Source: Moniliophthora roreri (taxonomy: Eukaryota; Basidiomycota; Agaricomycetes; Agaricales; Marasmiaceae). Taken from it: 64,000 nt of DNA. A model generated the notes under the pieces. The model was not told the origin of the DNA. It did not search any database and saw nothing but the letters and a program-made list of their open reading frames with translations. The position numbers and the translations under genes were made by a program. Of this stretch, positions 23,842 through 37,700 are shown piece by piece. The DNA is taken from contig LATX02000021.1 in assembly GCA_001466705.2 (NCBI GenBank), positions 1 through 64,000 on the forward strand, read 5' to 3'. Every line of letters begins with the position of its first letter. Position 1 is the stretch's first letter.

Positions 23842-24802
23842 TCAAAAAATACTACTCAATACAGATTCTAGCTGTTTATCATCGCCCCGTGGTCGCTTTT
23901 TGGTGCTGGAATCCTCTTCTGCTTTCCGCTTCTTCGGCTGGGGTAGCGGCTTTAGTTGCATCTCCTCTCCCTTTTCCCGCTTGCGCTCAGCACGCTTATC
24001 CAACACTCGCGCCAGCTCAACATTCCGGAGATATTCTCGTTGTTCTGCTTTGGATTGTGACAATTCAACCCGGAGTTTGGCGGTGTGAAGAGTAGCTTCA
24101 TGTGCTAGAGAATAAGAAAATGGGTTGGCTGGAATACGTTGTAAAACAGTAAACGATGCTCACCAACTTGCTCAGTCAACATGTTCCACTTGAACTTAGG
24201 GAGGTATTTCATCGTCCAAACATCATCTCTCCACCTAGTACCTTTCTTGCCGCCGATTGGTTGTGCATTGAGCATTTCAGCGACACTTCGTGCGATCTTC
24301 TTGTCCTTGAACTCCACCCAGCCTTCGGTGAAATGAGGTTTCTTGGTAGCAGTGTATTTCTTCCGCAAGTAGGCACGTTTGGCATCTGGAGAGTAATGAT
24401 CAGCAGAGAGAAATGGAAAATCATAGTTCACACACCCTCCTGCTGCAAGTACACGCGGCCAACCTCTCCATACGCGCTCATCAGATGACGAACTTTTGCA
24501 GGCCTCATGCCAGGAGGTATACGAGAAATGTAGATAACACCCGCTCGTTCTTGAGCAGCTTTGAATGCAGCCAGAGCTTCGGGAGTCAAAGGTTTAACGA
24601 TTTTTCCTGACGAAAATCCTTCTGGGTCCATTCCATCCACGAACCCTTGCCCTTTCTCGCCTATTTCTTCGCCTCCACCAGTATCTTCCTCCACGGTTTC
24701 CTCACCTTCATGCTCCTCGTCCACTTGAGAGATCGATTTTGAGGATTCGGCATCAGATTCTCCTTCATATCTATCTCGACTAGGTGAGCGACTGTTGGAC
24801 AT
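23842..24802 (-). CDS. ESF2: Pre-rRNA processing factor Esf2 / ABT1
   Basis: This is a nucleolar RNA-binding protein of the small-subunit processome needed for early 18S rRNA cleavages. It activates the helicase Dbp8 in yeast. The start [16 protein letters not shown] leads into an acidic N-terminal tail. One split RRM-type domain follows: [20 protein letters not shown] and [11 protein letters not shown] in one exon, then the ABT1/Esf2-specific KRAYLRKKY insertion and the [20 protein letters not shown] strand-helix in the next. [18 protein letters not shown], the family signature, comes after. The basic C-terminal tail ([19 protein letters not shown]) carries a likely nuclear signal, KKRKAEE...TKKRPRGD. 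Three exons give about 290 residues, close to family length. An ATG seven codons upstream (24823) is possible. Confidence 0.9.
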
Positions 24803-25107
24803 TGTGGGAGTCGTCAAGATCATTCCATTTTTGACGCCCAGATTTGCAGATATATAGTGGCGTGGGAAATAATTTAAACTCCGCTTCAAGTAATCAGCGC
24901 TCGCAACGCTGGAAACTTATCCCGAACACATATTGCGTGTTGAAGTCGTCGTTGAGCTCGTCATCGGTGCCAACGTCCACGCTTTGTGCTCGTGATCTCA
25001 AGAGGTCTGTGCTTCATCATGCTCGACCTCCTCCAGTCACAGGCTCTGATAAGCCGTCTTGTTCTTCTTCGTCTTCTCTCTTAGTTCTTCACTCTTTTAT
25101 ATCAAAG
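24803..25107. promoter_or_regulatory. 305-bp divergent region, ESF2 / ARS2
   Basis: The head-to-head arrangement of the two genes makes this the shared promoter region. The ARS2-proximal half is pyrimidine-rich (TTCTTCTTCGTCTTC near 25062), common in fungal core promoters. No TATA box is evident. Confidence 0.5.
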
Positions 25108-28100
25108 ATGTCTTGGCCCTCTGTTCAGCCCGCTTCGTCTCGTCGTTCTCGTTCTCGTTCTCCTCGGACTTTCCTACCGAGACCGCCGTATCCTGAACCG
25201 TCTTACACCGAGGGCTACCGCGAATACGACTCCGACAGGGACCGGTGGGCGTATGAGAGAGACTATGGTCGACGTGGAAGGAGTAGGAGTCCACCTTTTG
25301 ATGAAAGTACGTCGTTCTGTTTACGAACAGGAACTTGGTGCTGACAAGTTTGCCACAAAGACAGTAGGAAGCGACGCCGTTCGCCTTCACCTTTCGAAAG
25401 AGACCGATACGAACCCCGCCCCCGTTACAACGATGACTACGGTTTGGACCACATCTTCTGTCATTTTGATATGGACTTTTTATGACACGTCATTTTCAGA
25501 TGTCCACCCTCGCTATGGATATTCGCCACCACGACGTGGAGGACAATACTCTCGGCGACCACCTCCTGATCCACATACATTGGACTACCCAGCGTCACTC
25601 AAGCAATTCGCGGATTGGTTCCGGTTCTTCTATCCACAACAAGCCGCAGAAGAAGACAACGCTGACAAAGCTGCAGAACAGGAGGCGGGCGATGGGTCCA
25701 AACCACGAAATGGTATCAGGAGTAGATGGGAGAAGTATAAAAAAGATTTTGCGGCGCAACAGGTCAGTAGTTGTTCTTTGTTATGATTCTCAACCTTCTC
25801 ATGGTTATTTTTACTGGTTCTCTCATCTCTATTGCGTGTCGTCTGTATCGCTAAAACGATTTATTGTACTGTAGCTTCAAACCATGTTTGATCATCACAA
25901 GAAGTCGCCATGGTTCTGGGAAAAGTATGATCCTGCGCCAGAGTTCCAGAAGCTGCGTACACGGGTGAGAAAGGAGGGATGGAAGGGTCGTGTAAACGCT
26001 TTCTTGCATGATCTTGAATCAGGGAAATTTGATCCTGAAGTGAATGAGACTGAACCCGAGCAACCTCCTTCACCTGCGAAGGAGAATGCGACAAATGGGG
26101 ACGTCTCCGTCATGGATAGTGGAGAAGATAACAAACCAAACCCTGATGAGGATATACAGTTCAATATGGATGCCGACGAGGAGGAGCCTACTCGTGCAGA
26201 GACGAATGGAAAGTCCAACGAGCCTAAGCGTGGCAATCGTGGCGAGGAGGTTTCAGTACCCACTGAAGGTAATCAGGTCATGATAAGGACAATCCCTCCG
26301 GATATTGGCCGACTTAAGTTGGAGGAGGTAAGAAGCTTAAATCATGGTTCATTCACATGATCTTAACCGTGTTGTCTTTTCAGTCTTGTAAAGTCATTCC
26401 GGGATTCGTCTATCTTGCGCTTGGTGATCCGCTTCAAAAGCGAAATTATTATCGTGCTGGCTGGATCCGCTTTACCGATGATGGTGACATGACTGCAGTA
26501 ATGTCCGAGTTGCAGGACCGAAAGGTTAACCATTAATCTTTGAGACCTTGTCACATTGACTGACCCATTCCCGTAGATTGAAGGTTTCAAGCTGCACGTC
26601 ACACACAACACGAAGCCATTTGTCAACAAAATTCGTTACGCTCCCGAGGTCGCCAGCAAACCCGAGAGGCTAGAGAAAGATCTTGCTAATGCAAAAACGC
26701 TTGCCGCTCTGCTGGAAGAGGAGGCAGCTAACTTAAGGAAGATGAAGATCTCGACGGACGAAGCCGCTAAAGCCGAAAGTGCAGATGCACCGATGGAAGT
26801 AAGTACGGAAGGTGAAGAGGAGGAAGAGCTATCCGAGAGAGGCAGTGATGCAGTTGAGCGACGGATCGAAAAAGTGATGGCAGATCTCCGTGACCAAGGC
26901 GTTGTGGATCCAAGTGATGAAGTTGCATACGAAAACAAAAAGGTGGGCTTAAACCTCTCATGTCAGAGTAACACGCGTTGACTCTATGTTTAGACTGAAG
27001 TTTCATTGGACATGTACATTGCTTATCTGCGTGCGGCATATCACTGCTGCTACTATTGCTGCGTTGTTACCGATCACTTGGAAGAATTGCAACGAAAGTG
27101 TATCAAGCACGTGAGGAAGCCTTACAAGGCAGCAACAGAAGAGTCGAAAACCGAATCTGAGAAGGTGGTGAAAGATGAAGAGGGCGAAGAGAAGCCTGCT
27201 GAGAAAGAGAAGGACAACAAGAAAGGAACGACGGGGGAATGGAAGAGGAATCAGACAGGTGAGCTATATTCAATATCAAACCTGTTAGCCGAGCATTAAT
27301 GCATTATTCCAGATGAACGTTGGTTGGAATGGCTTGACTCTAAGATAGCTTTATTGATAAACCGCGACGGGGTCGACCCCCGTGACTATGGCGGCAAGAG
27401 CTACGACGAGTATGTCGCCTACTGCCTAATCGATTCAGTTCCTCATGCGGTCCTCTCTAGAGAGTTGTCTAAGGTTCTTGAGCCCCACATCAAGCAAGAA
27501 GACGAAGGAAAGTTCCGATGCCGGGTCCAGAACTGCCAGAAACTCTTCAAGGCGGCTTCATTCGTTGAAAAGCACATTGCTAATAAGCATCCCGAACTAA
27601 CCAAGCCGTTGGACGATGTGAGCTGCTTCAGGTACATTAATGTGCCTTGCGCTAACCGACGTTTCATAGCTACAATACTTCAACAACTTTGCCCTTGATC
27701 CACACCGAATACAACCGTTTGCTCATGTACCACCTCCTGTTGGAAACAGCACTCAGGCACCGCCTCAAGCCTATGGGTTGCAAGGTCCCGTTCTCGGCAG
27801 TGACTTCGGAAGGTATGGTCCGTATCCACCTTCAGGCGCCTATCCACCTGGCTACCCACCACAATCTGGTTATTGGGGTGGCGATGGCTTCTCTGGTGGG
27901 GCCAGAGGGTACTATTATGATGCACCTTACGGCGGAGCACCGATGGCACTGCCGCCTTCACGACGGGATGAGAGCAATCCACGGCGTTTGAGTGACCGCA
28001 TTAGTGGTTTCGCTCCTGGTACTGATCTGGCGGCGGCAGCGGGTCTCCCTCCCAAACCCCCACCACCTTCATTGGATGCTGCATTGGGTACCGGAAATTC

Positions 28101-28320
28101 CGGAGGCAGTGGGAAAAGGAGAGGAGGTAGTGGTCAGGCAAGCGGTGGCCCGCCGCCACCTCCACCTCCTGACGCCAAGGAAGATCCTAGGGCGGCTGCT
28201 GGCAGGAAAATCAGTTATCATGACATGGACTTGGTTGCCGAGGTGAGACCCTTTTTGCTTGGAAATTTCTGGAAGGTTGCTGATCTTCTCGCATAGGGTG
28301 ACGTTGAGCTAACTTATTAG
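25108..28320 (+). CDS. ARS2: ARS2 / SERRATE-like RNA effector protein
   Basis: ARS2 bridges the nuclear cap-binding complex to RNA processing and decay machineries. The N-terminus MSWPSVQPASSRRSRSRS is an RS/RD-rich arm. A DUF3546-type block follows (TLDYPASLKQFADWFRFFYP, later WFWEKYDP and FLHDLESGKFD). The RRM-like core runs through MIRTIPPDIGRLKLEE, GWIRFTDDGDMTAVMSEL and FKLHVTHNTKP. The ARS2 mid-domain helix (LDMYIAYLRAAYHCCYYCC) follows, then a Lys/Glu-rich linker. The C2H2 zinc finger FRCRVQNCQKLFKAASFVEK-HIANKH comes next. A Gly/Pro/Tyr-rich tail ends ISYHDMDLVAE-GDVELTY, resembling the ARS2 C-terminus. About ten exons; the last coding exon is only 24 bp. Short intron positions are inferred from GT/AG and frame. 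Confidence 0.88.
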
Positions 28321-28692
28321 GGTTGTTATGGTGGATCTACTGTCGAGTACGGAAAGCAAATGCGAATACTTGTTGCCACCCTGTATATACACCTCTCGCT
28401 GGCATATTGAGTCATGAATCTTGAATGTAATTGGGGTTGAAGTCATTAATGATTGTTTGTGTACGTTTGAGGAGCATGCCGCGACTCGCGTGCACAAGGA
28501 TTCTTGGTCGGACCTAGTATACCACACAGCCTGATAATTCATTCAGGACGTTTCAACCTTTCCCCATTCACCCGGCTGTCATAATACCCATCTCAGCGGT
28601 GTTTATACAGTCATTCTTTCTCGATTCTACGCTGGCGTTTCAAGCATTGGGACGCTGAGTTCACCCTGGATTTGGCGGCGCAGCAACGGGGA
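28321..28692. promoter_or_regulatory. Intergenic region upstream of the Ssk1-type gene
   Basis: A tandem gene pair leaves 372 bp that hold the ARS2 3' end and the promoter of the response regulator. A TTTATACAG run near 28601 lies about 90 bp before the start and could be a weak TATA element. Nothing else is recognised. Confidence 0.4.
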
Positions 28693-31600
28693 ATGGTCGA
28701 GACATCGTCCGGTATGAATAGTCCAAAGTTGTCCGCAGTACGTCTCGCTTCTGCAAACAGTGAGGAGAAACATTTGGTTCATGATGGGGTCTTACTCGAT
28801 CTACCACCCTCCAACAAGTTCAGCATCCAGTACTCATCGCAGGCAGACTCTGGGCTTCCAATTCCAACTCCTCCTTCGTCAGACGGGCCAGCAATAAGCT
28901 CTTCGGAATCGGGAGAGACAGACTTCTCGGCGGATGAAGAGTCGGGACAAGAGCTCGAGGCAACCGATACCTTCGATACCAATCATTCACCTCCAATATC
29001 ACGTCTTAGGCCAGCAGTTCAAGGCATGAATTCTTCGCCCCTTACACAACCTCGGTTTTCTCGAGCATTCTCATTGCCCCTTCCTTCCCAGCTCGGCCAT
29101 CTCCAGCATCCACATAGACCCTTCACAAACTCGAAAACTTCCAAACCGCAACATACCGACCCCACTTCTGCACCAGATATGTCACAGCTCCGGGAATTGT
29201 CTCTCGAGCTTGCAGATTCCGTGCAGATGGTCATTCAGACTATGCTTCAAATCTCCCCGTCCCAGGTTCTCGATCCCGCGAAGGAGCAGTTCGCAGCATG
29301 TGCATTAGCCGTACCCACACCTTCCATGTCGGCAATGTTCACGGTCATGAAAAATTTAAACTATATTTCCGCTAATATGGCGACGTTCTGTGGTGGATTG
29401 TTGGAAGCTGAAGAAGAGGTTGTATCGTTTATAACTTCGAGCGGGAAGCATAACGATTTCGACATTGGGGAGCTTCTGCAGAGCACCGGTGATGCACTCA
29501 GTGGTGCGGCATCCCAAGTAGGAGTCGATTTGGTGTTGTATCATGGTGACGTTGGAATGAAGCATGTATGGGTCAAAGGCGACGAATCTGCACTGTCATA
29601 TCTTCTCTCACATGTGCGTACTCAGTATCTAATCTACTACTTGACTGTTCTACTGACAATTTATCTTTCAGGTCGTCCGACAGATACTGGCTACAGCACA
29701 TCGAGCTGATACCCTAGAAATCGGTCTCTTTGTCCGCTCACCTTCATCGAAACAGCAAGATGCCTCCATCACCCCTGAAACCGACGACGACGATCCCTTC
29801 AAAGTTGGTCCAGTCGATTTGCAGGGACCCCTTCAATGTACTGTGGAGATACATCACCGCTTTGGTATCACAGAACATCCCGAGGGTGGCAATCATGTTG
29901 CCTCTCGTTCAAGCCCAAGCTTCTCCACCCTACTTCTTCGACGCCTTCTCCTGAATGTCGGGGCCACACTTAACACTGATATAACAACACAAACGGGTCG
30001 CACGTCTCAAGTGACGTTTACTCTGGAGGCTGGATCACCGCCTATTGATACACCCGCTACTGTGACGGCAAATGGCGAGGGAATTGGCACTGAGCCTTCA
30101 TTGGAGCAATTGACGACGTTTGTTGATACCTTGAAAGGGAAGAAAGTGCATCTCTACGCCAGCTCCAGCGGTTCCTTTGCTCATCGCCTGACGAGCTATT
30201 TGACTGCATGGGAAATGGACGTGAGTCACATCAATGCCGAGGGAGGAATCGAAACTCTTCCCGAAGCACATCCTCCCAGTCCTACAGCTGCTTTGAGTCC
30301 GGAAACCTATGCGGTTTCGGGTGTTCCGACAAAAACAGAGCCTCGGCAGCCAAAGGCACAACCACTTTCCTTTATCTTCATCGACGACGATGTAAGCGTC
30401 CTTAAAGAGCGCCTCCAAGCCCTACGCCCCGAAACTGCCCCTAGAAAAAGACCGTCCTTAACCGCGCACCATCGCCCACGGTCATCTCCACAAGTCACTC
30501 GTTTATCACAACAATCCCCTGCTGCTCCCCCTTCCTACATTAATCCGGCCGTCATTCTTCACTTCACCAGCCTTTCGAACTTCAAAGTCACGAAAGATGC
30601 TGTCCAGTCTATGCTCAGCTCATACCAAGGAACCCCCTTCCCTGTGCCAGAGGTTATGATTATTCCAAAACCTGCTGGTCCACGGCGAGTTTTAACAGCA
30701 TTACATAGTGCAGTCACGAAACCCGTCGTAGATCCTTTCTTCTCGCCCATCGCAACCACTCCAGGCTCGCCCGGTGCCCTTACAACTGGTGGATCATTCT
30801 TCCATGGCGTCTCGGCGAATAACTCTAGCCCCAAGTCACCATCTACGGCACACCGACCTTCAGGCTCCCGTTCAAATTCAGACCGGTCAGCAAAGATTGC
30901 GGTAGACGGTCACGGCCATCCGTCCTCGCCACTTGCCATTCCTGATCCCTCCGAGTATTTCACAGAGCCTGCGATAAACTTGGGGCACTCACCTTCTACT
31001 GGTCTCGTCATTCAGAGTCCGGATGGGCAGCCTGCGGGTATCTTCTTCCACCCCAAAGTCAAAGCTTCAGCCTCTAGGACGCCGTCTGCTACTTACATGG
31101 AAAGAGACAAGGGACAACTATCCGTGGGATCCGGTGCTCGTAAAGGATCCATGTCATCCGGTGCCGGGGATGGACCGACTTTCTCCTCACTTCATGAAGT
31201 CAATCGGGCACCATCTTTTTCCAATAATCATGCTGGGTCATCGGGGTCAAGGGCCGGTACCAGGAGTAAACCTTCGTCGCCTCGTGTTACCGAGACACCC
31301 GCGATCTCTCTTCCATTAAGTGAGGCATCATCGCAACCACCCTCAAGGAGACCGAGCACAGATCCGCCTAGTCGGAAACTTAGCACGTCTGTGTCGCCAC
31401 CGGCCTCGCCTGCAGGAGAGCAGAGTACCCACCCCAATCCGGTACGAAGGGCGACGGCGCGAAGAGATAGCAATGTAATTGCTCCTGCTCAGCCGACCAA
31501 AAAGGCCAAGCCTCCGGCAGATCCAACAGTTGTACCGCCTATTAGTGTACTAATAGTAGACGGTATGTCTCTTCTTGAATTCCTAAGCCACTGTGGAAGC

Positions 31601-32957
31601 TAATACAGACCTCATTAGACAACCCTATAAACCGGAATGTTCTCTCCACATTCATGAGAAAGAAGAAGATCAAGTACGACGTCGCTTCAAACGGTAAAGA
31701 GGCCGTGGAGAAGTGGCGGAGTGGGCAGTTTCATCTTATCCTAGTACGTATTTCCGTCTTGCTTAAAGAACATCATTCGCTTATCTTTCATTAGATGGAT
31801 ATTGTAATGCCAGTCATGGACGGAATTGATGCTACGATTGAAATTCGGAGAATAGAGAAGCAGAATGCCAATGCAGGGTTCCCCCCCTCAACACCCGCAC
31901 GGGAACTGGATGAGGCTCGTGCCGTACAAGGGCCACCCACGCCGTCAGATACATCTGAAACAACGCGCTCGACTGCCTCACCTTACCGCTCGTCGGTGAT
32001 CATTGTTGCTTTGACAGCTTCATCGTCGCAGGCTGATCGAATAAAAGCATTAGCTGCGGGCTGCAATGATTTCTTGACAAAGCCAGTTTATCTAGAGTGG
32101 CTGAATAACAAGCTAATCGAATGGGGTTCGATCAAGGCGTTGCAGATGTGGGCAGATTTGGTACCCCGGGACGTGGTGCGAAGTCAGGCGAATCAGGCGA
32201 GGAATGTTGCAGAGAGGCTGCATGTTCCGAGAGAGAGGAATATGTCCAGTAGTAGTGCTGGTGGCGGCATGTCTACATCGCCCCAGGCTATGTCACAGAG
32301 CGCAAGCCAAGAGGCTGGTAAATCCCCGAGCCGACCAACTTCACCCAAAACTACAATTTCTCAAGCCAAGATGGTTGTGAATTGGCAGCAGCAAATTGGT
32401 GCTATATCTCCAGCGTCCTCGTTGTCATCTGGTGCCACTCCACTGGCGCGAGAACAGAGTCAGAATGGGAACGCTGATACTCGCGGCGATCTGGATTCAG
32501 CTGGAGCTTCCAACACTGCGAATGGAACTGGTACGTCAGGGTTGAACTGGCGTTCTTAAGGGTTCATGCGGCTTATTTTAGCTTTGACCATAGATTCAAG
32601 CGAACACTCAAGCCCAACGTCCAATGAAGTTGAACAGGATGCTCAAGACAAAACTAACACGCCACCTCCACCTGTACCGAGTAAGTGGGTCAAAAACTGT
32701 CTTTCGCAAAAACTTTTTTTTGTTTTGACTGTTCCTGAGTGAGAATCTAATCTAAAGTTCATGTGACAGGTGATCCCTCCGTGAGTACAGGAGCAGGAGA
32801 AGTAACAGAAGAAGGGGTGCAACAACGACATGGACATGGGAATGTTGAGACTAAAGCTAAAGCTATTTCTGGGGACGCGATGGACAGTTCCGGGGAGGCT
32901 TCTGGTGCGACTGTTGAACGGGGGCATGACGCTAGTAATGGCGATAGCAACAGATGA
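28693..32957 (+). CDS. SSK1: Ssk1/Mcs4-type response regulator of the HOG stress pathway
   Basis: Ssk1-type regulators receive phosphate from a histidine phosphotransfer protein and, when unphosphorylated, activate the MAPKKK of the Hog1 osmostress cascade. The roughly 1,300-residue product has a Ser/Pro-rich N-terminus. A conserved helical block is present (LSLELADSVQMVIQTMLQIS, then FDIGELLQSTGDALSGAASQ). The C-terminal receiver starts ISVLIVD-DNPINRNVL with the acidic pocket. The phospho-acceptor Asp is in MDIVMPVMDG, and LTASSS and LTKPVYLEW hold the conserved Thr and Lys. A Ser/Pro insertion of about 40 residues splits the receiver after RRIEKQ. Introns interrupt after LLSH, VLIVD, FHLIL, NGT and PPVPS. 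The start is the ATG at 28693 (MVETSSGMNS); there is no earlier in-frame ATG close by. Confidence 0.88.
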
Positions 32958-34742
32958 CGGCGGTGGGCAGCTCTGGGATTAGGGTGGTTCGTCTTAGTAT
33001 GGTGGCATTACTATCCGATAGGTCGCAGGGCTGCCGAGTACTTGCGCCGTATGTTCCTCTGATCGGTGCGGCGAGCGTGGTGTGTGTTTCTCGGTGGAGA
33101 AGATTTCCATAACAATGTAGTGTTCTATGTGTGTTCCTTTTTCCTTTCTTCGGATTTTTGTGATGTCATCGTGCGTGCTTGTCGTTTTTCTGTTTTCCTT
33201 ATGTTGTACTTTCCCTTTCCTTCCTCCTATCGTTCACGTTTCCTGGTTGTACCTTTTTCTTTCATTTGTGTATATCCCTCACACGTCAACTACCTCATCA
33301 CTTACCTGCGACTCATATCTGATTTCTTCCATGACCATGCTCTTTTCTGTGCATACCTACTCCATACGTCATTCATGCATTGCACATTCATTCCACGGGT
33401 TCTTTGTTGAATTTTGTTGAGGTACATCAGTTCTATTTGCTGTACTTATGTGGTAGCTAGTTCCTTCCATCCCTTTCGTTTCAGGAGCATTGATAGGCCT
33501 TAATACATACACGCGGGATTCGGAAAGCATATCTGTTACCGGGAGATTTGAGATCCAAAGCGGATGATGTGAACGCAATCATTTTGTCCGACTCGGAGTC
33601 ATGGCGGCTGACTGCGGGCCAGGCTAAGAGGCATTCAGTCAGAGCTCAGCGCTCAGGAGCTAGCACAGATAGATACTGCGCCCCGATCTAGTCATGATTG
33701 ACATTCGGGTCCGGCAGCGAGAAGTTGCATGTGGTGTTCGTGTTTTCCCTCCGAACTGCACGTTTTCTGATGCAGGCCACCGCACAGCCAGGAAAACACA
33801 TGCTCGCAGCTTCAAGTGATTGAATACCCAAAAGCGCACCGCGGCCGTGGGTCGCACCGACTCATACATGTTACAGTACACCGGGCCTACGCACATTTAG
33901 GCTTCGCTGGGGCGTTTGTCTTTATTGCTCAAGAACACCCGGCGACTTTAGACGGCTGCGAACCTTCATAGCGTTGACAGCCTGATGTAGACAGACTCTG
34001 GGTTTGGGTCACATTTCCCATTGGGCCTACTTCGCGATTCGATCCGATCTAGGGTACCTCTAGACGCGGGAGTTGTTTCTAAAGTTGTTTCTGAGTTGAC
34101 AGCGTCATTAGTCTTGAAATAACGAGGCGAGCGATTTGCCGTTTTGATCATAATATCACTGTGAATTGATACGACTCGTGTGATAAAGCAGTCCACTTGA
34201 ATTGAGGATGTCAATGCTACATGTTCACGTTGAAGAGGGGAACCGTCCGTTCGGAGCAAGGAGAAGTTGTTACTTTGTATGATATCATATTACCTCGCTC
34301 GCGCGAATTCTCTTCTATCGAAGTACGTTTGACAGCATATGCGACTTGTGTCACCCTATGGTTCTTGTCGAATTCCGATGATAATGGAGGTTGGTACGTA
34401 TATATTAGAGTTGAGAATCGTGACTGAATTGAGACTTTGCGTCTTGCTGTGGTTCTACCTGTGAAGCTGAGGAAGCGATGATGCAGAGAGAAAAAACCTC
34501 GCCTATGCCACGAGTCGAGGGTTAAATCATTATTAGAACGGGGGGGGACTGACTGGAGAGGTTAGATTGAGATCGATTCGGCAGAAGTCAAGGAGATTGA
34601 AAGCCCGATGATGAGAAAAAGCCTGTGTTTCCGAGAAGAGCTAGTGTATTCCCTCATTTCCTTTCTTCTTACTTTCATCACGTCCATATTCTTGTCGGGT
34701 CGTCGGCGTTGCCTGCAGGTATCGAGTTCGTCGTGTTGTTCG
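32958..34742. other. 1.8-kb intergenic region
   Basis: The first 450 bp are strongly pyrimidine-rich on the plus strand and probably form the 3' untranslated region of the response-regulator gene. The rest (33.4-34.6 kb) has only short open frames on both strands with no recognised similarity and no tRNA-like fold seen. The last 130 bp precede the JmjC start and include an open frame in phase with it from 34608. Confidence 0.45.
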
Positions 34743-37700
34743 ATGGCGGACAAGAAAACAGCAATTACTATTAGTCAGCTCCTTAATCCGCAAAGCGCTC
34801 AACATCGTCACGCACAGTCCCCGGGCACCAGTCTTGCGACAAATCTCAACCAGTACTCCTACTCCCAGCATCACCCAGCGCAATATACCGGTACTGTTTG
34901 GCATCAACCTCATCAACAGCATCATTATACACCTTATTCTCATGCCAATCCACCCACCTTTTACCAGGACCCCTCACCATCAACGTCTATGAGTCCCTCT
35001 TATGCTCATCAAGTCTCAGAGCGGGCATCAATACGTATTATCGCCCAGAAAACTGCATTACCTCCCAGCGGCTACAGTGGGTATTCGAGTAGTGGCGATA
35101 GTTTTTCCCGCGATCCGCACCTATACCAAACACCGTACCAACCGCAACCTCAAGAGAATAGTCACGCACAGCCGCCACGAAAACGAAGCGTCTCGTCAGT
35201 TAACGATGACGATTATGACCCTTTAGCAAAGAAGCCCAAAAAGAGGGGAGGCGGTGAAGGGAGTGCGTTGACGGGAAGCAGCGGTACGTTGCACCGTGGC
35301 CGTTCTGTGAAAGAGACTTACTTCCTTTAATTGTAGGCACGCGCGCGGCATATTCTTCCGGTTCTAAACGAGGATTTCATGCAAAGAAACGACATGAAGC
35401 CGCCAATATTATTGCTCAAGCTGGTGAGCCAATGTGTGGCTCATACAACGGCGCCGAATCTGACCCGAGCTTTTAGCCCAGGGCAACATAACAGCATCTC
35501 CCGTTTCCTATATTACGGTGATTGACGGCAGCGGGAAAGGCAAATCATCAGTCAATATCGAATATAACTCCAACATCGGCAGTCAAACGTGTCAACCTGA
35601 AGTGCAGCTTGCGCGTTGTATGTCTCACAAGTATAAAGACAAGCCGATTCCTCGCTGTGTATCTTGCACACGTCGCTGGGCGGGTGATACTTGTCGTTTC
35701 CAAGGCATACGTGTGTTCATAAAGAATACCGACGGGAATGTTGTTGGTTTTGGCTTTGCAAAACAACAAAAGGAGGAGCTACCCTCTATGCAATTTCCAA
35801 CAGTCTGGAATGTCGATCTGGGATGGAAGGATATCAAAACAACAAAGGTCGGCATATTTCCGAGTTCCGTGGCCGCCAGGCTGACGATTTGGCAGGAGGT
35901 TACCGCGAAAACTCTCCTACCAGTCTTGAAACATGAAGCACATCATTCAAAAAGTGAACGCATCATCTATCGACCCAGGGAGAGTGATGTCCGAGCGACA
36001 TGCGGTGAGTCTCATCTCCGACCTGAGAGCTTTGCGCCAATTGATCATTTTCGTGTATAGACACCTGTATGACGTCTCTCTTTTGTGGAACCTGGATGTG
36101 TCGTCTATGTGGACGCGAATGCTGCTCTGAATGCTACGCTCAGGTGCTCGAGATCACTGCTCAAAATGACGACATGACTACAGAGGAGAAACGTACACAG
36201 CAGCAGAGGAAGGATAAACATTTACACTCCAACCCTTTCTTCCTGACCTGTACCAAGAGGAATGAACACTCGGCTGCAGACTTTGCGCCTGTTTCCCGGT
36301 TCTGTCAAAAGGAATTGGAAGAAGCGGTCCAAAAAATGGAACAGGTCGTCCTAGAGTGCGACGCGAACGAAATGGAGCAAGGGGCGGGCGGCTCGACGAC
36401 TACCGCAGAAGGTGACCAAATACAGGCTCTACCATCTCCACCATGGGCCTCAGCATACGGCCAGTCGCAACAGGAGGAACCTCCAGTGTTTCTTTCGCCA
36501 CTACGGCCGCCGATATCCCAAATCCGCCATTTCCTGTACCCAGAATCATATCCTCCGATGTCTTCCCTTCAAATTGATCCAGACGAAGTCTTTTACCCAT
36601 CCTTACCATCCGGTAGACCAGACACACTCCCAGCATATAAAATCTTTCGATACCCTTCAACACAGCTCACCGTTCCTGTGTTCCAGGCTCACTGGGCTAA
36701 AGGCACACCGTTACTCATCGAAGGTGTTCTGGAGAATTTTGAGATTGAATGGACACCTGACTATTTTATTCGGGAATACGGCACGCAGTCCTGTATCGTC
36801 GTTGAATGTCAGACAGAGACCAACAAGCGTGTGACTGTTGGCGATTTTTTCAGGCAGTTTGGGAGGTATGATAATCGCCAGCCGGTCGGTAGCAGTGGGG
36901 ACAATGCCGACGGTGGTGGAGGTGGAAGCGGCTTGGGTCCAGGAACGTGGAAGCTGAAAGATTGGCCTCCTTCAACGGATTTCAAGGCGGCATTCCCAGA
37001 GCTGTACGACGACTTTAGCCAGGCGGTTCCTATTCCGAGTTATGTCAGGAGAGACGGGACGTTGAACATTGCAAGTCATTTCCCGAAAAACACGGTCGCT
37101 CCGGATTTAGGTGGGTACATTCAAGTCCATTTTCTTCTTCCTTCATTTCGCGGATCTGACACTCCTCTTTTCTCGCGAACAGGACCGAAGATGTACAACG
37201 CCATGGCTTCCTCGGACCAGAAGGGTTCGAAAGGTTCGACACGATTGCATATGGACATGGCGGATGCGCTCAATATTATGACTTATGCTGCGAACGCACC
37301 TGATGGCTCGCCTGGGTGTGCGGCTTGGGACTTGTTTAGGTGTGAGGATAGCGATAAGCTAAGGACGTTCCTGAAGGAGAGGTTCCGGAATATATTCCAG
37401 CACGATCCGATACATAGCCAACAAGTGTATCTGGATTACGAGCTGAGGAAGGAGCTGTGGGAGAAGTACCAGGTGCGAAGTTATCGGGTGTACCAGAGAC
37501 CCGGAGAGGCAATTTTCATTCCGGCTGGAGTGGCACATCAGGTGAGAAAGAAACCAGTCGTATTCGCTAGCTTGTACTCATATCTCCATTTTTATAGGTG
37601 GTCAATCTCGCGGATTGCATCAAGGTCGCCATTGATTTTGTTAGCCCCGAGAACGTGGAAAGGTGCGAAAAGTTGACAAAAGAGTTCAGAGAACAAAATC

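Noticed and set aside
33420..34600. Search for a tRNA or other RNA gene in the largest intergenic gap
   Set aside because: No T-loop-like GTTCRANNC with matching acceptor and anticodon stems was found by eye; a covariance-model scan would be needed to exclude it.
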